Source: Vondammii sp040505895
Lineage (GTDB): Bacteria > Pseudomonadota > Gammaproteobacteria > Chromatiales > Chromatiaceae
Length of the DNA stretch: 64,000 bases
Direction of reading: 5' to 3'
NCBI GenBank assembly: GCA_040505895.1
Contig: JBEVXU010000012.1
Span: forward strand, 310,001 to 374,000
Position numbers and translations under genes: made by a program. Shown piece after piece: positions 52,375 to 61,755 of the stretch. The notes under the pieces are model-generated. The model did no database searches. It was not told the origin of the DNA and worked only from the letters and a program-made list of their open reading frames with translations. Each line of letters begins with the position of its first letter. Position 1 is the first letter of the stretch.

Positions 52375-53904
52375 TCAGTGGAGAGGTGGTGCACTTCCAA
52401 GCCCTGACACCCAGGCTTCAGAGGCAGGTTTGATCAGGTCGAGCACCATGGAGGGAAAGAGCCCTGCAGCGAGGATAATCAGAGTGAAAAGCAGCACCAG
52501 AGCCAGCTCCCGAGGAAGAAGATCGACAGCGTCGGCCACGCTCTCCTTGCGCAGGGGACCAAGAAACGCCTTGCGGTAGATTACCAACAAATAGCCGGCA
52601 CCCAGAACAACGCCGAACAGGGCTGCAAGACCGGCTCCGGTGTGGGTCTCGAGTGCACTGATCAGGATCAACAGCTCTGCGGGGAAGCCGCTGGTTCCCG
52701 GCAACCCCATACCGGCAAGGCCGAAGAAGAGGAAGAAAGCGGCAAGCAGCGGCATAGAACGGGCGGCGCCGCCCAGGCTGACCAAGTCGGTGGAGCCCAT
52801 GCGGTGGTGCAGAAAACCGGTGATAAGAAAAATACCACCGGAGATGAGAGTAAAGTTGAGCAGTTGGAACAATGCTCCCTGAACCCCCTGGATATTAAAA
52901 GAGGCGATACCCAGTAGCACCAATCCAACGTGACTGATACTGGAGAAGGCGAGCATACGGCGTAGGTTAGTCTGCGCCAAGGCCACTATAGCACCATAGA
53001 GAATGCCGACCACAGCAAGACCGGCAAGTAGCCAGTGCAGTTCCTGGGCCGCTTGAGGCGCAAGCGGAATGGCAAATCGCATCAGACCATAGGCACCGAG
53101 CTTAATACCGGTCATGACTGCAGCTACCGCCACCGAGCCTTCCATCGCCAGTGTAGGAAGCCAGGTATGAAAGGGGAACACCGGGGTCTTGATGGCAAAA
53201 CCGATCAAGAGCAGGAGAAATACCACCATCTGCAGATCCGGCGAGGCAGCGGTTGTCAGCAGGGTCGGATAATCAAACGCCAGCCCGCCCGGCACAGAGA
53301 GCCCGACGCTATCAGCGTGATTAAAGGCGAGCAGAAGAAAACCGATCAGCAGCGGCACACCACCAGTCAGCATCAACAGTGTGTACTTCACCGCAGCATA
53401 ACGGCGGTTGGGGCCAACACCCCAAAGACTCAGAAGAAAGTAGAGGGGCAGCAGGGTCATCTCCCAAAAGAGGAAGAAGAGCACCATGTCGAGGGATGAG
53501 AAGATACCCAGAGTGGTGCTTTCCAACAGCAGAATCATGCTGTAATAGAGCCGGGGCATTTTGCCGATGCGTGTCCAGGAGGCGACAATGACACCGACAA
53601 ACAGTAGCGCCGTCAGTGGCAAAAAGAGGAGTGAAATACCATCCACACCGACCAGGTAGCTGACGCCCAGAGAAGGGATCCATTGCGCCCGCTCAACCAA
53701 CTGAAATCCGGCCACAGCCGGTTCAAAGACGGCAACCACCACCAAGCTCAGTAGCAGTGCCACCAGGCTGGAGGCCAGCCCAAGCCAACGCACCTTACCC
53801 TCATCAGGCACAAACCAGATCGCCAAACCCATTACGGGAGGGAGAAAGATCAGCAAGCTGATCAGTGGCAGTCCGGTGGAAAAGGAGAGGCTCACATCAG
53901 CCAT
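52375..53904 (-). CDS. NuoM-like proton-translocating subunit (dab operon gene 5)
   Basis: A 509-residue membrane protein, about 14 helices, of the Mrp/NuoM antiporter family. The proton-channel residues are all in place: Glu in WEMTLLPLYF (about 131), Lys in GFAIKTPVFPFHTWLP (about 213), Lys in TGIKLGAYGLMR (about 246) and Glu in GTSGFPAELLIL (about 380). The ATG at 53904 overlaps the previous gene's stop by 8 bases, so it is translationally coupled. Last gene of the operon. Probably supplies ion-gradient energy for DabA-dependent CO2 hydration, not NADH oxidation, as no other complex I genes are present. Confidence 0.85.
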   Translation of the reverse strand: MADVSLSFSTGLPLISLLIFLPPVMGLAIWFVPDEGKVRWLGLASSLVALLLSLVVVAVFEPAVAGFQLVERAQWIPSLGVSYLVGVDGISLLFLPLTALLFVGVIVASWTRIGKMPRLYYSMILLLESTTLGIFSSLDMVLFFLFWEMTLLPLYFLLSLWGVGPNRRYAAVKYTLLMLTGGVPLLIGFLLLAFNHADSVGLSVPGGLAFDYPTLLTTAASPDLQMVVFLLLLIGFAIKTPVFPFHTWLPTLAMEGSVAVAAVMTGIKLGAYGLMRFAIPLAPQAAQELHWLLAGLAVVGILYGAIVALAQTNLRRMLAFSSISHVGLVLLGIASFNIQGVQGALFQLLNFTLISGGIFLITGFLHHRMGSTDLVSLGGAARSMPLLAAFFLFFGLAGMGLPGTSGFPAELLILISALETHTGAGLAALFGVVLGAGYLLVIYRKAFLGPLRKESVADAVDLLPRELALVLLFTLIILAAGLFPSMVLDLIKPASEAWVSGLGSAPPLH

Positions 53905-55450
53905 TATGTAAAGCTCCAGGGTGGAGAACCGTGTGGCCAAAACGGCTATCGAGCAGTTGTAGTGGAGCCTCAATCAGTTCCAGCCAAGGCCCGGAGAAGA
54001 AGCCGGTCAGTAGCAGAATCAGCAACACAATACCGGCGACCAACCGTTCGATCCCTGAGGTGTGGGGAATGGCATGGCCACCCCCCTCTCCCGCTGGACG
54101 CGGGGTGAGGAATGCGCTCTGAAACGCCCACAACAGAAAACCCGCTGCGACCACATTACCCAGTGCTGCGGCAACAGTTACCAAGGCACCGAACTCCTCA
54201 ATGGCGGCCTCCATCATCAGATGCACCGCATCAAAGCCGGGAGTACCAGGCATACCGACAATGGAGAGGCCGGCCACCAGGAAGGTGATTCCGATAAAAG
54301 GGATGCGATCAAACAGCCCTCCAAGACGCGCCAGCAACAGGGTGTTGGTGCGGTGATAGACAAAGCCACTCATCAGCAGCAGCCCCGCACCCGCCAGGCC
54401 AAAGTTGATCGAGAGCATAACGCTGCCTTGAAGGCCGAGCAGATTGAGGGTGAAGAGGCCAATCATCAGTACGCTGGTGTGACTGACAACTGCGTAGGCT
54501 AGCAACCTTCGCAGGTTGACCTGTTTCAATGCCAACACCGCAGCATAGAAGATACCGGCACCGGCAATGGCGACCACATACAGATGCCACTGCATCACCA
54601 CCTCAGGCATCAGCGGAAAGACAAAGCGCAGCAATCCATAGACGCCTACCTTGAGACCGATCAGCAGTACCGGCGCCAACGCCACACTGCCGTGCTCAGC
54701 CGCAATCGGTAGCCAGCCGTGGAGTGGAAATATGGGTATACGGATGCCAAAACCGTAGAACAGGAGGAAGAAGACCAGCGAGCCGATGGCAGGATTGACA
54801 GGTGTCTGGATCAGCATCTGCAGATCGAAGCTCAAGTGTCCGCCGGTGACATCGACATGATTCCAGCCAAGCATCAGTATGCCCACCAGCAGCAACAGCA
54901 GACCGGTTCCCATAAATTGCAGATAACGGGCAATCGCCAAATCTCTATCAGGGGCGGTTGACCACTGCCACAGCATAAAGCCCGCAAGCAGCATCTCAAC
55001 CACCGACAACAGCAGAAACCAGAAGAGATCCTGGGTGACAAACATCCCTACCAGGGCCGATTCGGTAACCAGTAACAGTACCAAAAAACGCCACTTGTAG
55101 CCCAGCTTGCAGCCGGCGCCGTAAAGCACCAACAGCAGGCAGAGCAGTGTAGCAAGCAACAGGAAGAGGATACTGATTCCATCCACCGCTGCATGGTAAT
55201 TAAAGAAAGGGAACAGTTCGAGATGCTCGGCAAATTGCATTGCCGCTGTCGTACTGTCGTATTGCCAGTAGACGAAAAAAGCCAGCAGCAACTCTGCAAT
55301 GGAAAATGTGAGGCCGACATAGAACAGCAGTGACCGGCTACGACGCACCAGCAGTACAATCATTACGCCCGCCAGAGGCAGCAGCTGCAGAAATGCCAAC
55401 AGCGGCAGCGTCTGATTCGCGGTCCAATGTATTTCGTTAATACCCACCAT
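53897..55450 (-). CDS. NuoM/L-like subunit with altered channel residues (dab operon gene 4)
   Basis: A 517-residue polytopic protein of the antiporter-like family. In the place of the usual WE-x-x-x-x-P helix it has LLLSVVEMLLAGFM. The first channel lysine is Arg (GFGIRIPIFPLHGWLP), the second is kept (LIGLKVGVYGLLRF). The late Glu is missing (GTPGFDAVHLMM where relatives have PAELLIL). It starts at an ATG overlapping the upstream stop (TGATG) and is coupled to the next gene. The altered residues suggest a structural or differently gated subunit, which is an inference from alignment by eye. Confidence 0.8.
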   Translation of the reverse strand: MVGINEIHWTANQTLPLLAFLQLLPLAGVMIVLLVRRSRSLLFYVGLTFSIAELLLAFFVYWQYDSTTAAMQFAEHLELFPFFNYHAAVDGISILFLLLATLLCLLLVLYGAGCKLGYKWRFLVLLLVTESALVGMFVTQDLFWFLLLSVVEMLLAGFMLWQWSTAPDRDLAIARYLQFMGTGLLLLLVGILMLGWNHVDVTGGHLSFDLQMLIQTPVNPAIGSLVFFLLFYGFGIRIPIFPLHGWLPIAAEHGSVALAPVLLIGLKVGVYGLLRFVFPLMPEVVMQWHLYVVAIAGAGIFYAAVLALKQVNLRRLLAYAVVSHTSVLMIGLFTLNLLGLQGSVMLSINFGLAGAGLLLMSGFVYHRTNTLLLARLGGLFDRIPFIGITFLVAGLSIVGMPGTPGFDAVHLMMEAAIEEFGALVTVAAALGNVVAAGFLLWAFQSAFLTPRPAGEGGGHAIPHTSGIERLVAGIVLLILLLTGFFSGPWLELIEAPLQLLDSRFGHTVLHPGALHNG

Positions 55451-57006
55451 CAGAGAATCACCACAATCGTCGCCATAATCAGCAGCAGCAGATAGCGTGG
55501 CCGACTCAACAGTTGGTCGATCAACAGCAGGTAATTGCCCACAAGCTCTAGCAGCTTCATCAGCCCATCACCGCCACCCTTGAGGATCAGCTGCTCTTCA
55601 AACCAGTGCAGTGCTGAGGCAACCCGCTCCATAAACCTACCGACAAGCCCTCGCCCCTGGCCTATGGCATCATCGAAAGCACCCTCCTGCCGGCGGCGCT
55701 GTTCCCACTCGCTGAGGGTCGATACCGTATCGCCCTGTGTAGGCATGCCGAGCAAGCGGGTAACCACCTGCTCATCAAAGTTATCGATATCACGAGAGAG
55801 TGAGTTGGTCGGCTTTACCAGCAGCCAGTCAATTAGATGATCAAGCCAAAAGCGCTGCAGGACGGCAATATAGAGGCGGTTGTGGCGCCGCAGCCAAGCC
55901 GCAGCCGGGCGGGCCGGGCGGCTCACCAACTGTAGCAGCGCCGGAGCATGAAGAAACTGGTAAGCACGCCAGATAGCATGAATCACCAGATGCCAGGCCG
56001 CCAATTCAAACCAGCCGAGGCCACAGGCGAGAAACATCAATCCCACTTGGCCGGTGCATGAGAAGATTAGGGCACTCTTGACGTCCGTCTGGACCAGTGA
56101 GCCGAGAAAACCGTAGAGCGCCGTCAACAGACCAAGCAGCAACATCAACACCATTAGACCTGGTGCCTGTTCAAATAGCGGCTGCAGGCGAATCACCAGA
56201 AAAATACCGGCGTGGCTCATCAATGAGCCATAGAAGATGGCACTTGAAGGCGTTGGGCCCTCCAGGGCGCGGGCGATCCATGGAGAGAAAGGGAGTTGTG
56301 CCGATTTGGCCAGCGCCGCCACCAGGAAGGTACCTGCCAAGACATCGGCCTGGAGCGTTGATAGCTCGCTACTACCGGCAAAGAGACTGCTCCACTCGAC
56401 ACTTCCGAACCAGCTGAACGAGAGGAATATAGCGCTGATCAGAGCAACATCACCGATACGGTTGGTGACAAAAGCGCGGGTGGCATTTGCGGTAGCGGTG
56501 GGACGTTCAAAGGCGTAGGCAATCAGCAGATAAGAGCTGATCCCCGCCAGTTCCCAACCGACAAAGGTGAAGGTCGCACTACCCGCCATAACAATCAGCA
56601 GCATGCCGCTGACAAACAGGTTCATAACAATAAAGAAGCGCTGAAAACCGCTTTCACGATGCATGTAGTTGACAGAGAAGCGCAGCATTAACAGAGAGAT
56701 CAGTGCCACCACAGAGGCCATCACCAGGCCAAAGAGGTCAAGATAGAAGCTGATTCGCAATTGATAGTCACCACTGGCAAACCAGCGACCCAGGTCAACC
56801 TGACCAGGGACGGAAAGCGTCATCAGTGCGCCGATGTCGAGCAGTAACACCAGTAGCAGCGAGATGGAGACCGCAGCGACAGAGATTCGGCTAGTGAGTC
56901 TCTCACCCGCCTCACCGCGGTTTGAGCCCTGGATGTATCCGATAACAATCAGCAGCGCCGCGACAAGAGGCAACAGAGGAATCAGCCAGACAATTGACTC
57001 AACCAC
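55450..57006 (-). CDS. NuoL-like subunit, probable DabB (dab operon gene 3)
   Basis: About 518 residues. The N-terminal two thirds are NuoL-like (GWELAGISSYLLIAYAFERP, FLVAALAKSAQLPFSPWI, TDVKSALIFSCTGQVGLMFLA). The central late helix has Arg where NuoL has a catalytic Lys (HAIWRAYQFL). The last 140 residues are mostly soluble (VKPTNSLSRDIDNFDEQVV, EWEQRRRQEGAFDDAIGQG) with one final helix. I start it at GTG 57006, six bases after GGAGG, overlapping the dabA stop; a TTG at 57024 is possible. Adjacency and coupling to dabA make this the likeliest DabB, the membrane partner of DabA. Confidence 0.8.
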   Translation of the reverse strand: MVESIVWLIPLLPLVAALLIVIGYIQGSNRGEAGERLTSRISVAAVSISLLLVLLLDIGALMTLSVPGQVDLGRWFASGDYQLRISFYLDLFGLVMASVVALISLLMLRFSVNYMHRESGFQRFFIVMNLFVSGMLLIVMAGSATFTFVGWELAGISSYLLIAYAFERPTATANATRAFVTNRIGDVALISAIFLSFSWFGSVEWSSLFAGSSELSTLQADVLAGTFLVAALAKSAQLPFSPWIARALEGPTPSSAIFYGSLMSHAGIFLVIRLQPLFEQAPGLMVLMLLLGLLTALYGFLGSLVQTDVKSALIFSCTGQVGLMFLACGLGWFELAAWHLVIHAIWRAYQFLHAPALLQLVSRPARPAAAWLRRHNRLYIAVLQRFWLDHLIDWLLVKPTNSLSRDIDNFDEQVVTRLLGMPTQGDTVSTLSEWEQRRRQEGAFDDAIGQGRGLVGRFMERVASALHWFEEQLILKGGGDGLMKLLELVGNYLLLIDQLLSRPRYLLLLIMATIVVIL

Positions 57007-60000
57007 GAGCAGCCTCCGTTTCAATCCGTGCAGGCGTCAGCGGTTCGCTGTAGCCGCTGTACCACTCGATGGAAGAGCCCACCCGAGGCAGTGGTTCCAC
57101 CCGCCCCGTCCAGGGAACAAAACCCTGATCCGGTTTGAACAGGGTAATCTCACCGGTTTCCGGATCCATCGCCGAAACCAATAACCAGCCGTTACCGATC
57201 AACTCCTGCAATGGTGGCTGGCGGGTATAGATTTTTGTCAGCATCTCGACGCTCGCTTCCACCACTACCTGCAGTCGCATCGCCTCATGGATCTCGATCA
57301 TCTGCTTGGGCAGGCCGGTACGCAGATCGCTGCCGGCCCCATCCATTACACCGAACATTCCGGTAATGTTGTGGGTGATTTTCGAGCCACAGCCGTAGTT
57401 GTCGTTATCCACCGTGGAGAAGTAATACTCCAGACTGATACCGGCGCCCACCGGTCCATTGGCCAGCAATAGCCGCTCCAGCACTTCACCGGTGGAATCG
57501 GTAGTGTAGTCGTAGGAGATAAGGAATACCCGCCGGTCGTAAAAGGTACCCCGACTCATTGTGCGGCGGCCGATAAAGGCCGCTGCATTGGTGGCATGCC
57601 CCAGCTCCGGGCGCGCCTGACTGAAGTCATAGGCACGCGCAACAATATGCTTCAGCGCCTGGGCATTGGTTGGCGCATCAGGTGCCGAGGCGAGCCGGCG
57701 GCAACGCTCATGAGCATGACGCTCACTGGCCTCCGCAAGAGCCTGCCGCAGCCGTTTGAGATTGCCACTGAGAGCCTCAGGTAGGAGATTGAGGTCATAC
57801 CACTCTATCCCCTCGGTACAGGTGTTGTGCTCCCCCGCCAGGAACCAGGTGCCGGTGGGAATGGTAATACCCTGCTCAGCCAGCCGCGCCCTGATCTCAG
57901 GACGGTTGGCCATGGCACAGACGAGGCGGGCATTGGGGCCGCTGTGACGGCCACTGCAGGCGCCACAGTCGTAAGCGGCCAGATGGGGGTTATTCTGGCT
58001 GCTGGAGCCGTGAGCCATAATCACCACCAGCGGGGAAAAGTTATCCACCAGACCGATATTACGTAAAAGAGCCTCCGCCCGGTCGAGCTGCTCATCGTCG
58101 GTAAAGCCCTGCTGGGGCTGCTCTGGTGAAGGCACTTCTCCACCCTCTTCGGCACAAAATTCAATGCCGGTATCCACCTTACCCTCATAATTGATACGCA
58201 AACGCTCGACGAAGCGGGCAAAATCCAACGGTGCGAACACCTTACCAATAAGGGTAAAGAGTGCGGTGGGTACAGCGGCCGCCATCAGCGGCAGTGTAGA
58301 GAAGAGGTTGCGCCGACTCTCCTGATGCACCATATCGATGAGGCGAGTGCGGCCGGCAGCACGTTCAAGCCGGCGATTTCCCGCAGCCTCCTGCTCCGGC
58401 AATACCAGTTCCCGCACTTCGTTAACAGGAACTACCCCCACCGGGCTAAGCGCTGTCACCTTCTCATCACCGTAAGCGCGCGATAGGTGGGGAACAGCAA
58501 AGTGGGCAGCAGCGCCGAAAGTCTCAATTGAGGGGTCGATCTCCTCCAGATGACGGCGGAAGCCCTCTTCACGGTCATCCATACAGAAGACCAACTGGGC
58601 AGAGGTGGCTTCCTTACTGCTACAGTCACGGCCATAGCCATCTGTAAGGGCATTCAGCAACTGGTCGAGATAGTGGTTTTCGTAGGCCTGCAGCCATACC
58701 ATGCCGGCCCGCCCCTCAGTGAGAAGTAGGAGAGAATCAAAGAGTGCATCGCGCTGCGCTTCAGAGAGCTTTCGCAGTGAATCGCCACAAAGTCCCAGAT
58801 GCTGTGACAGGCGAAACAGCCGCCAAGCACCATCATAAACCGTGCAACCGTCAATGTGATCCGCTGTGGGACCCTGCTGCCAAGTCCAAATCAGCTGAGC
58901 CGCCCGTTCCCAGCGATCAACCTCCGTCAAACGCACCTGAGTAGGAAGATCCATCAGCCGCTCGGCCATATTGATCAGATACTCTGGAAGGTGAGTACTG
59001 AAAAGAGCATAACGCACCAAAAACTCAGAGCGATGATGGCGGAAATGCCAACGGATACCATCGAGGCTGGGCTCAATCTGCCACTGGCTGCGGGCCAGAC
59101 GCTGGGCATAGATACGCTCCAGTACTAAGCGTACCGCCAGGTAGTCCATCATATCGACTTGGGGCTTTTCTCCCTCGTAACCGGGATGGAGATGGCGCCA
59201 GAGGAACATGCCGGACCAGCCCGGTATCTCCAGGGCGAGGTGCTCGAGGTATTTGACCCACTGCCCCTGAGGCAGCCCCAGCAGGTGCATCTCTGTAACC
59301 ACGACATCGACAGGATCGTCAGGAAGGAACTCCAGATTATCGCTCCAGTCAGGCAGATCATCGACCAGCCATGCCAGATCATCTGCCGCCGCCTTGCGCC
59401 AGTTATGGTAGAAGCCTAGCTCGCGCGCTTCGCCATGCCAGGACGCCACCCCCTGATCAAGGTGGTTGGCAAGATGACGTATCAGAGTGGGTCGTATCTG
59501 TTCCAGCAGATCCTCGCCGGTGAGCTTCTGCAGCAGGCCACGCAGGGTAATCTCCTCTCCCACCTGGGCCAGCAAGACATCCAACTGCCCGTTCACCTCC
59601 CTGGAGATAACCTGCTGCACACCTACTGAGTCATCTTCTTCCTTTGCCAGAGACTGCAGCATTGCCTCCGCCCGTTCGGGCGTCAGATCAATCATCTGTT
59701 CAGGATGGAGTGCGAACTCCTCAAGACCCAGAGACTCCAGGCAGGCCGCCCAGAGGTCGGCGATGGCGCCCTCCTCGCTGCTCTGTCCCTGTTGGGCCGC
59801 TGCAGCCAGCAGAGACTGCCTCGCGCTCTCCGGCACATCGCCCTGGAAACTGGTGAGTGCATCCATCTCTTCTAACTGCCATTTGAACTGACAGGTGCTG
59901 ATCTTCTTTATCGGCGCCGACAGCGCCGCCAGAAAGAGATCACGGCGAGTAATATCGCCCTGAGCAGTCTCAGTCACCATCTTCGCCGCGTCAAGATCCG

Positions 60001-60277
60001 GCTCCTGATCCAACACCCGCTCAAGATCCTGACGTGTAATCCGCCCCTCACGAAAAAGCTTACGAAATCGTTCTTGGGGTAGAAACCCTTTTGCACCAGT
60101 CAGTTTCTCGGCAGCCTGCAACGCTTCGGCAAAATGGAGATGCTGGTATCCATGGAGGGTGTTGTGATGAACAAAGTCCCGGATCGGAGCCTGGCCGGGC
60201 AGCACATGCTCAAAGTGGACGATGGCATCACGCAGTGTCTGACGGATATCGGTAACTGCCGCTGTAGTTTCACTCAT
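56999..60277 (-). CDS. dabA: Inorganic carbon transporter subunit DabA (DUF2309)
   Basis: Large peripheral protein of the DAB energy-coupled CO2 uptake system: with DabB it is thought to hydrate CO2 to bicarbonate on the cytoplasmic side, driven by a cation gradient. 1092 residues, longer than the roughly 800-residue DabA2 type. Predicted zinc-site residues are Cys565 and Asp567 (VFCMDDREEG), His756 (IMAHGSSSQNNPH) and Cys771 (AYDCGACSGRHSG), in the order known for DabA. RDFVHHNTLHGYQHLHF at the N-terminus is typical of the family. It begins 11 bases after the NuoM-like gene and overlaps the NuoL-like gene. Found in many CO2-fixing sulfur oxidisers. Confidence 0.92.
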   Translation of the reverse strand: MSETTAAVTDIRQTLRDAIVHFEHVLPGQAPIRDFVHHNTLHGYQHLHFAEALQAAEKLTGAKGFLPQERFRKLFREGRITRQDLERVLDQEPDLDAAKMVTETAQGDITRRDLFLAALSAPIKKISTCQFKWQLEEMDALTSFQGDVPESARQSLLAAAAQQGQSSEEGAIADLWAACLESLGLEEFALHPEQMIDLTPERAEAMLQSLAKEEDDSVGVQQVISREVNGQLDVLLAQVGEEITLRGLLQKLTGEDLLEQIRPTLIRHLANHLDQGVASWHGEARELGFYHNWRKAAADDLAWLVDDLPDWSDNLEFLPDDPVDVVVTEMHLLGLPQGQWVKYLEHLALEIPGWSGMFLWRHLHPGYEGEKPQVDMMDYLAVRLVLERIYAQRLARSQWQIEPSLDGIRWHFRHHRSEFLVRYALFSTHLPEYLINMAERLMDLPTQVRLTEVDRWERAAQLIWTWQQGPTADHIDGCTVYDGAWRLFRLSQHLGLCGDSLRKLSEAQRDALFDSLLLLTEGRAGMVWLQAYENHYLDQLLNALTDGYGRDCSSKEATSAQLVFCMDDREEGFRRHLEEIDPSIETFGAAAHFAVPHLSRAYGDEKVTALSPVGVVPVNEVRELVLPEQEAAGNRRLERAAGRTRLIDMVHQESRRNLFSTLPLMAAAVPTALFTLIGKVFAPLDFARFVERLRINYEGKVDTGIEFCAEEGGEVPSPEQPQQGFTDDEQLDRAEALLRNIGLVDNFSPLVVIMAHGSSSQNNPHLAAYDCGACSGRHSGPNARLVCAMANRPEIRARLAEQGITIPTGTWFLAGEHNTCTEGIEWYDLNLLPEALSGNLKRLRQALAEASERHAHERCRRLASAPDAPTNAQALKHIVARAYDFSQARPELGHATNAAAFIGRRTMSRGTFYDRRVFLISYDYTTDSTGEVLERLLLANGPVGAGISLEYYFSTVDNDNYGCGSKITHNITGMFGVMDGAGSDLRTGLPKQMIEIHEAMRLQVVVEASVEMLTKIYTRQPPLQELIGNGWLLVSAMDPETGEITLFKPDQGFVPWTGRVEPLPRVGSSIEWYSGYSEPLTPARIETEAARG

Positions 60278-60288
60278 AGCCCTGCACC

Positions 60289-61755
60289 TCAGAACCTTGC
60301 ACTGAACTGGCTGGCGAACAGATCCACCGAAGCGGACATCAGCTCAAGTGCCGGCGCAGGTACAATACCCAGAAGGAGGATCGCGACGGTAAGTACCCCG
60401 GCCGCCGCCATTTCACCCGGACGTAGATCTTCAACATGACGCATATCGCTACGCACCGGCCCGGTAAAGAGTTTACCGACAGTGCGAATGGCGTAAGCGG
60501 CACTTATCAATACACCCAGAGTAAGCAGTACGGCAACGCCGCCCCAGCGTTCAAAACCACCGATAAGCGCGTGTAACTCGGCAACAAAACCGGCCGTACC
60601 AGGCAGGCTCACCGCCGCCATAAAGGCGAAGGTGGTAAAGAAGGCGAAGCGGGGTGTCACCTGCACCAGAGAGCTATAGTGGTTGATATTGCGCGTACCG
60701 GTGCGCTCATAGAGCAGACCAATAAGCAGGAAGAGGCCGCCGGCGACCAATCCATGGGCCACCATCTGCATCACTGCACCGGTCAAGCCTGCGCTATTGA
60801 GAGCGGCAATGCCGAGCAATACCACGCCCATATGACTGATTGAGGAGTAGGCGATCATCGCCTTCAGGTCGCTCTGACGCCATGCCAGAAGCCCGCCATA
60901 GACCAGACTGAAGAGCGCAATGGCCGCCAGTAACCCCTGGAGGATCACCACCGCCTCGGGAAGCATGCCAGCGGCTCGAATCAGCCCGTAAGATCCCATC
61001 TTCAGCAAGATACCAGAGAGCAGAATACTCACCGGACTCGGGGCCTGCACATGGGCAAGAGGGAGCCAGCCGTGAAGAGGAAAGATCGGCATCTTGACGC
61101 CGAAGCCGACTAGAAATCCGAGAAAAATAAACACCTGAAGTTCAGCTGACAAGCCGGCTGCTCCCTCAGACATATTCGCCATGGCGAATGAGTGCCCGGG
61201 GGTGGAGTCAAACACCACCAGCAGACTAAGAAGCAGAAAGACTGAGCCCCCCATAGTGTAAAGTACAAAGTTAAGTGAGGCGATATTACGCTCTGCCCCT
61301 CCCCAACGGTCGATCAGAAAGAAAAGGGGGATCAGGGTCAATTCCCAGAAGAGATAGAAGAGGGACCAGTCCTGAGCCATAAAGACCCCAAGCATGGCTG
61401 ACTCCAACAGCAGCAGAAGCAGGTAATAGCCTTTGAACCGTTCCTTGATACTCACTGATGCGATAACGGCTATCAGGGAGAGCAGCGTGGCCAACAACAC
61501 CATCGGGTAGGAGATACCGTCGATTCCAAGAGCGTAAGAGGTACCCAACCGGGGATTCCATGGTACCACCTCGGCAAGTTGTATCCCCCCCACACTAGTG
61601 TCGAACAGCGCCAACAACCCCCAAGCCCAAGCCAGAGCGGCTACTGCAAACAGCAGCGCAACCCTGCGGATCAGCAGAGCACTACGTCCAGGCAGCAGTG
61701 CAATAACCACGGCACCAGAAAAGGGCAGTAGTAGAAGCAGCGTGAGATAAGGCAT
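60289..61755 (-). CDS. NuoM-like proton-translocating subunit (dab operon gene 1)
   Basis: A 488-residue membrane protein with about 14 helices. All four expected channel residues are seen: Glu in WELTLIPLFFL (about 138), Lys in GFGVKMPIFPLHGWLP (about 220), Lys in SGILLKMGSYGLIR (about 250) and Glu in GTAGFVAELHALI (about 395). First gene of a tightly packed five-gene operon with dabA. The upstream 577-base spacer is shared with the divergent phosphoribulokinase gene, so CO2 uptake and fixation may be co-regulated. Confidence 0.86.
   Translation of the reverse strand: MPYLTLLLLLPFSGAVVIALLPGRSALLIRRVALLFAVAALAWAWGLLALFDTSVGGIQLAEVVPWNPRLGTSYALGIDGISYPMVLLATLLSLIAVIASVSIKERFKGYYLLLLLLESAMLGVFMAQDWSLFYLFWELTLIPLFFLIDRWGGAERNIASLNFVLYTMGGSVFLLLSLLVVFDSTPGHSFAMANMSEGAAGLSAELQVFIFLGFLVGFGVKMPIFPLHGWLPLAHVQAPSPVSILLSGILLKMGSYGLIRAAGMLPEAVVILQGLLAAIALFSLVYGGLLAWRQSDLKAMIAYSSISHMGVVLLGIAALNSAGLTGAVMQMVAHGLVAGGLFLLIGLLYERTGTRNINHYSSLVQVTPRFAFFTTFAFMAAVSLPGTAGFVAELHALIGGFERWGGVAVLLTLGVLISAAYAIRTVGKLFTGPVRSDMRHVEDLRPGEMAAAGVLTVAILLLGIVPAPALELMSASVDLFASQFSARF

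Noticed and set aside
52375..61755. Respiratory complex I (nuo) fragment
   Set aside because: Only antiporter-type L/M-like proteins occur, with none of NuoA-K or the peripheral arm, and the operon is built around DabA.
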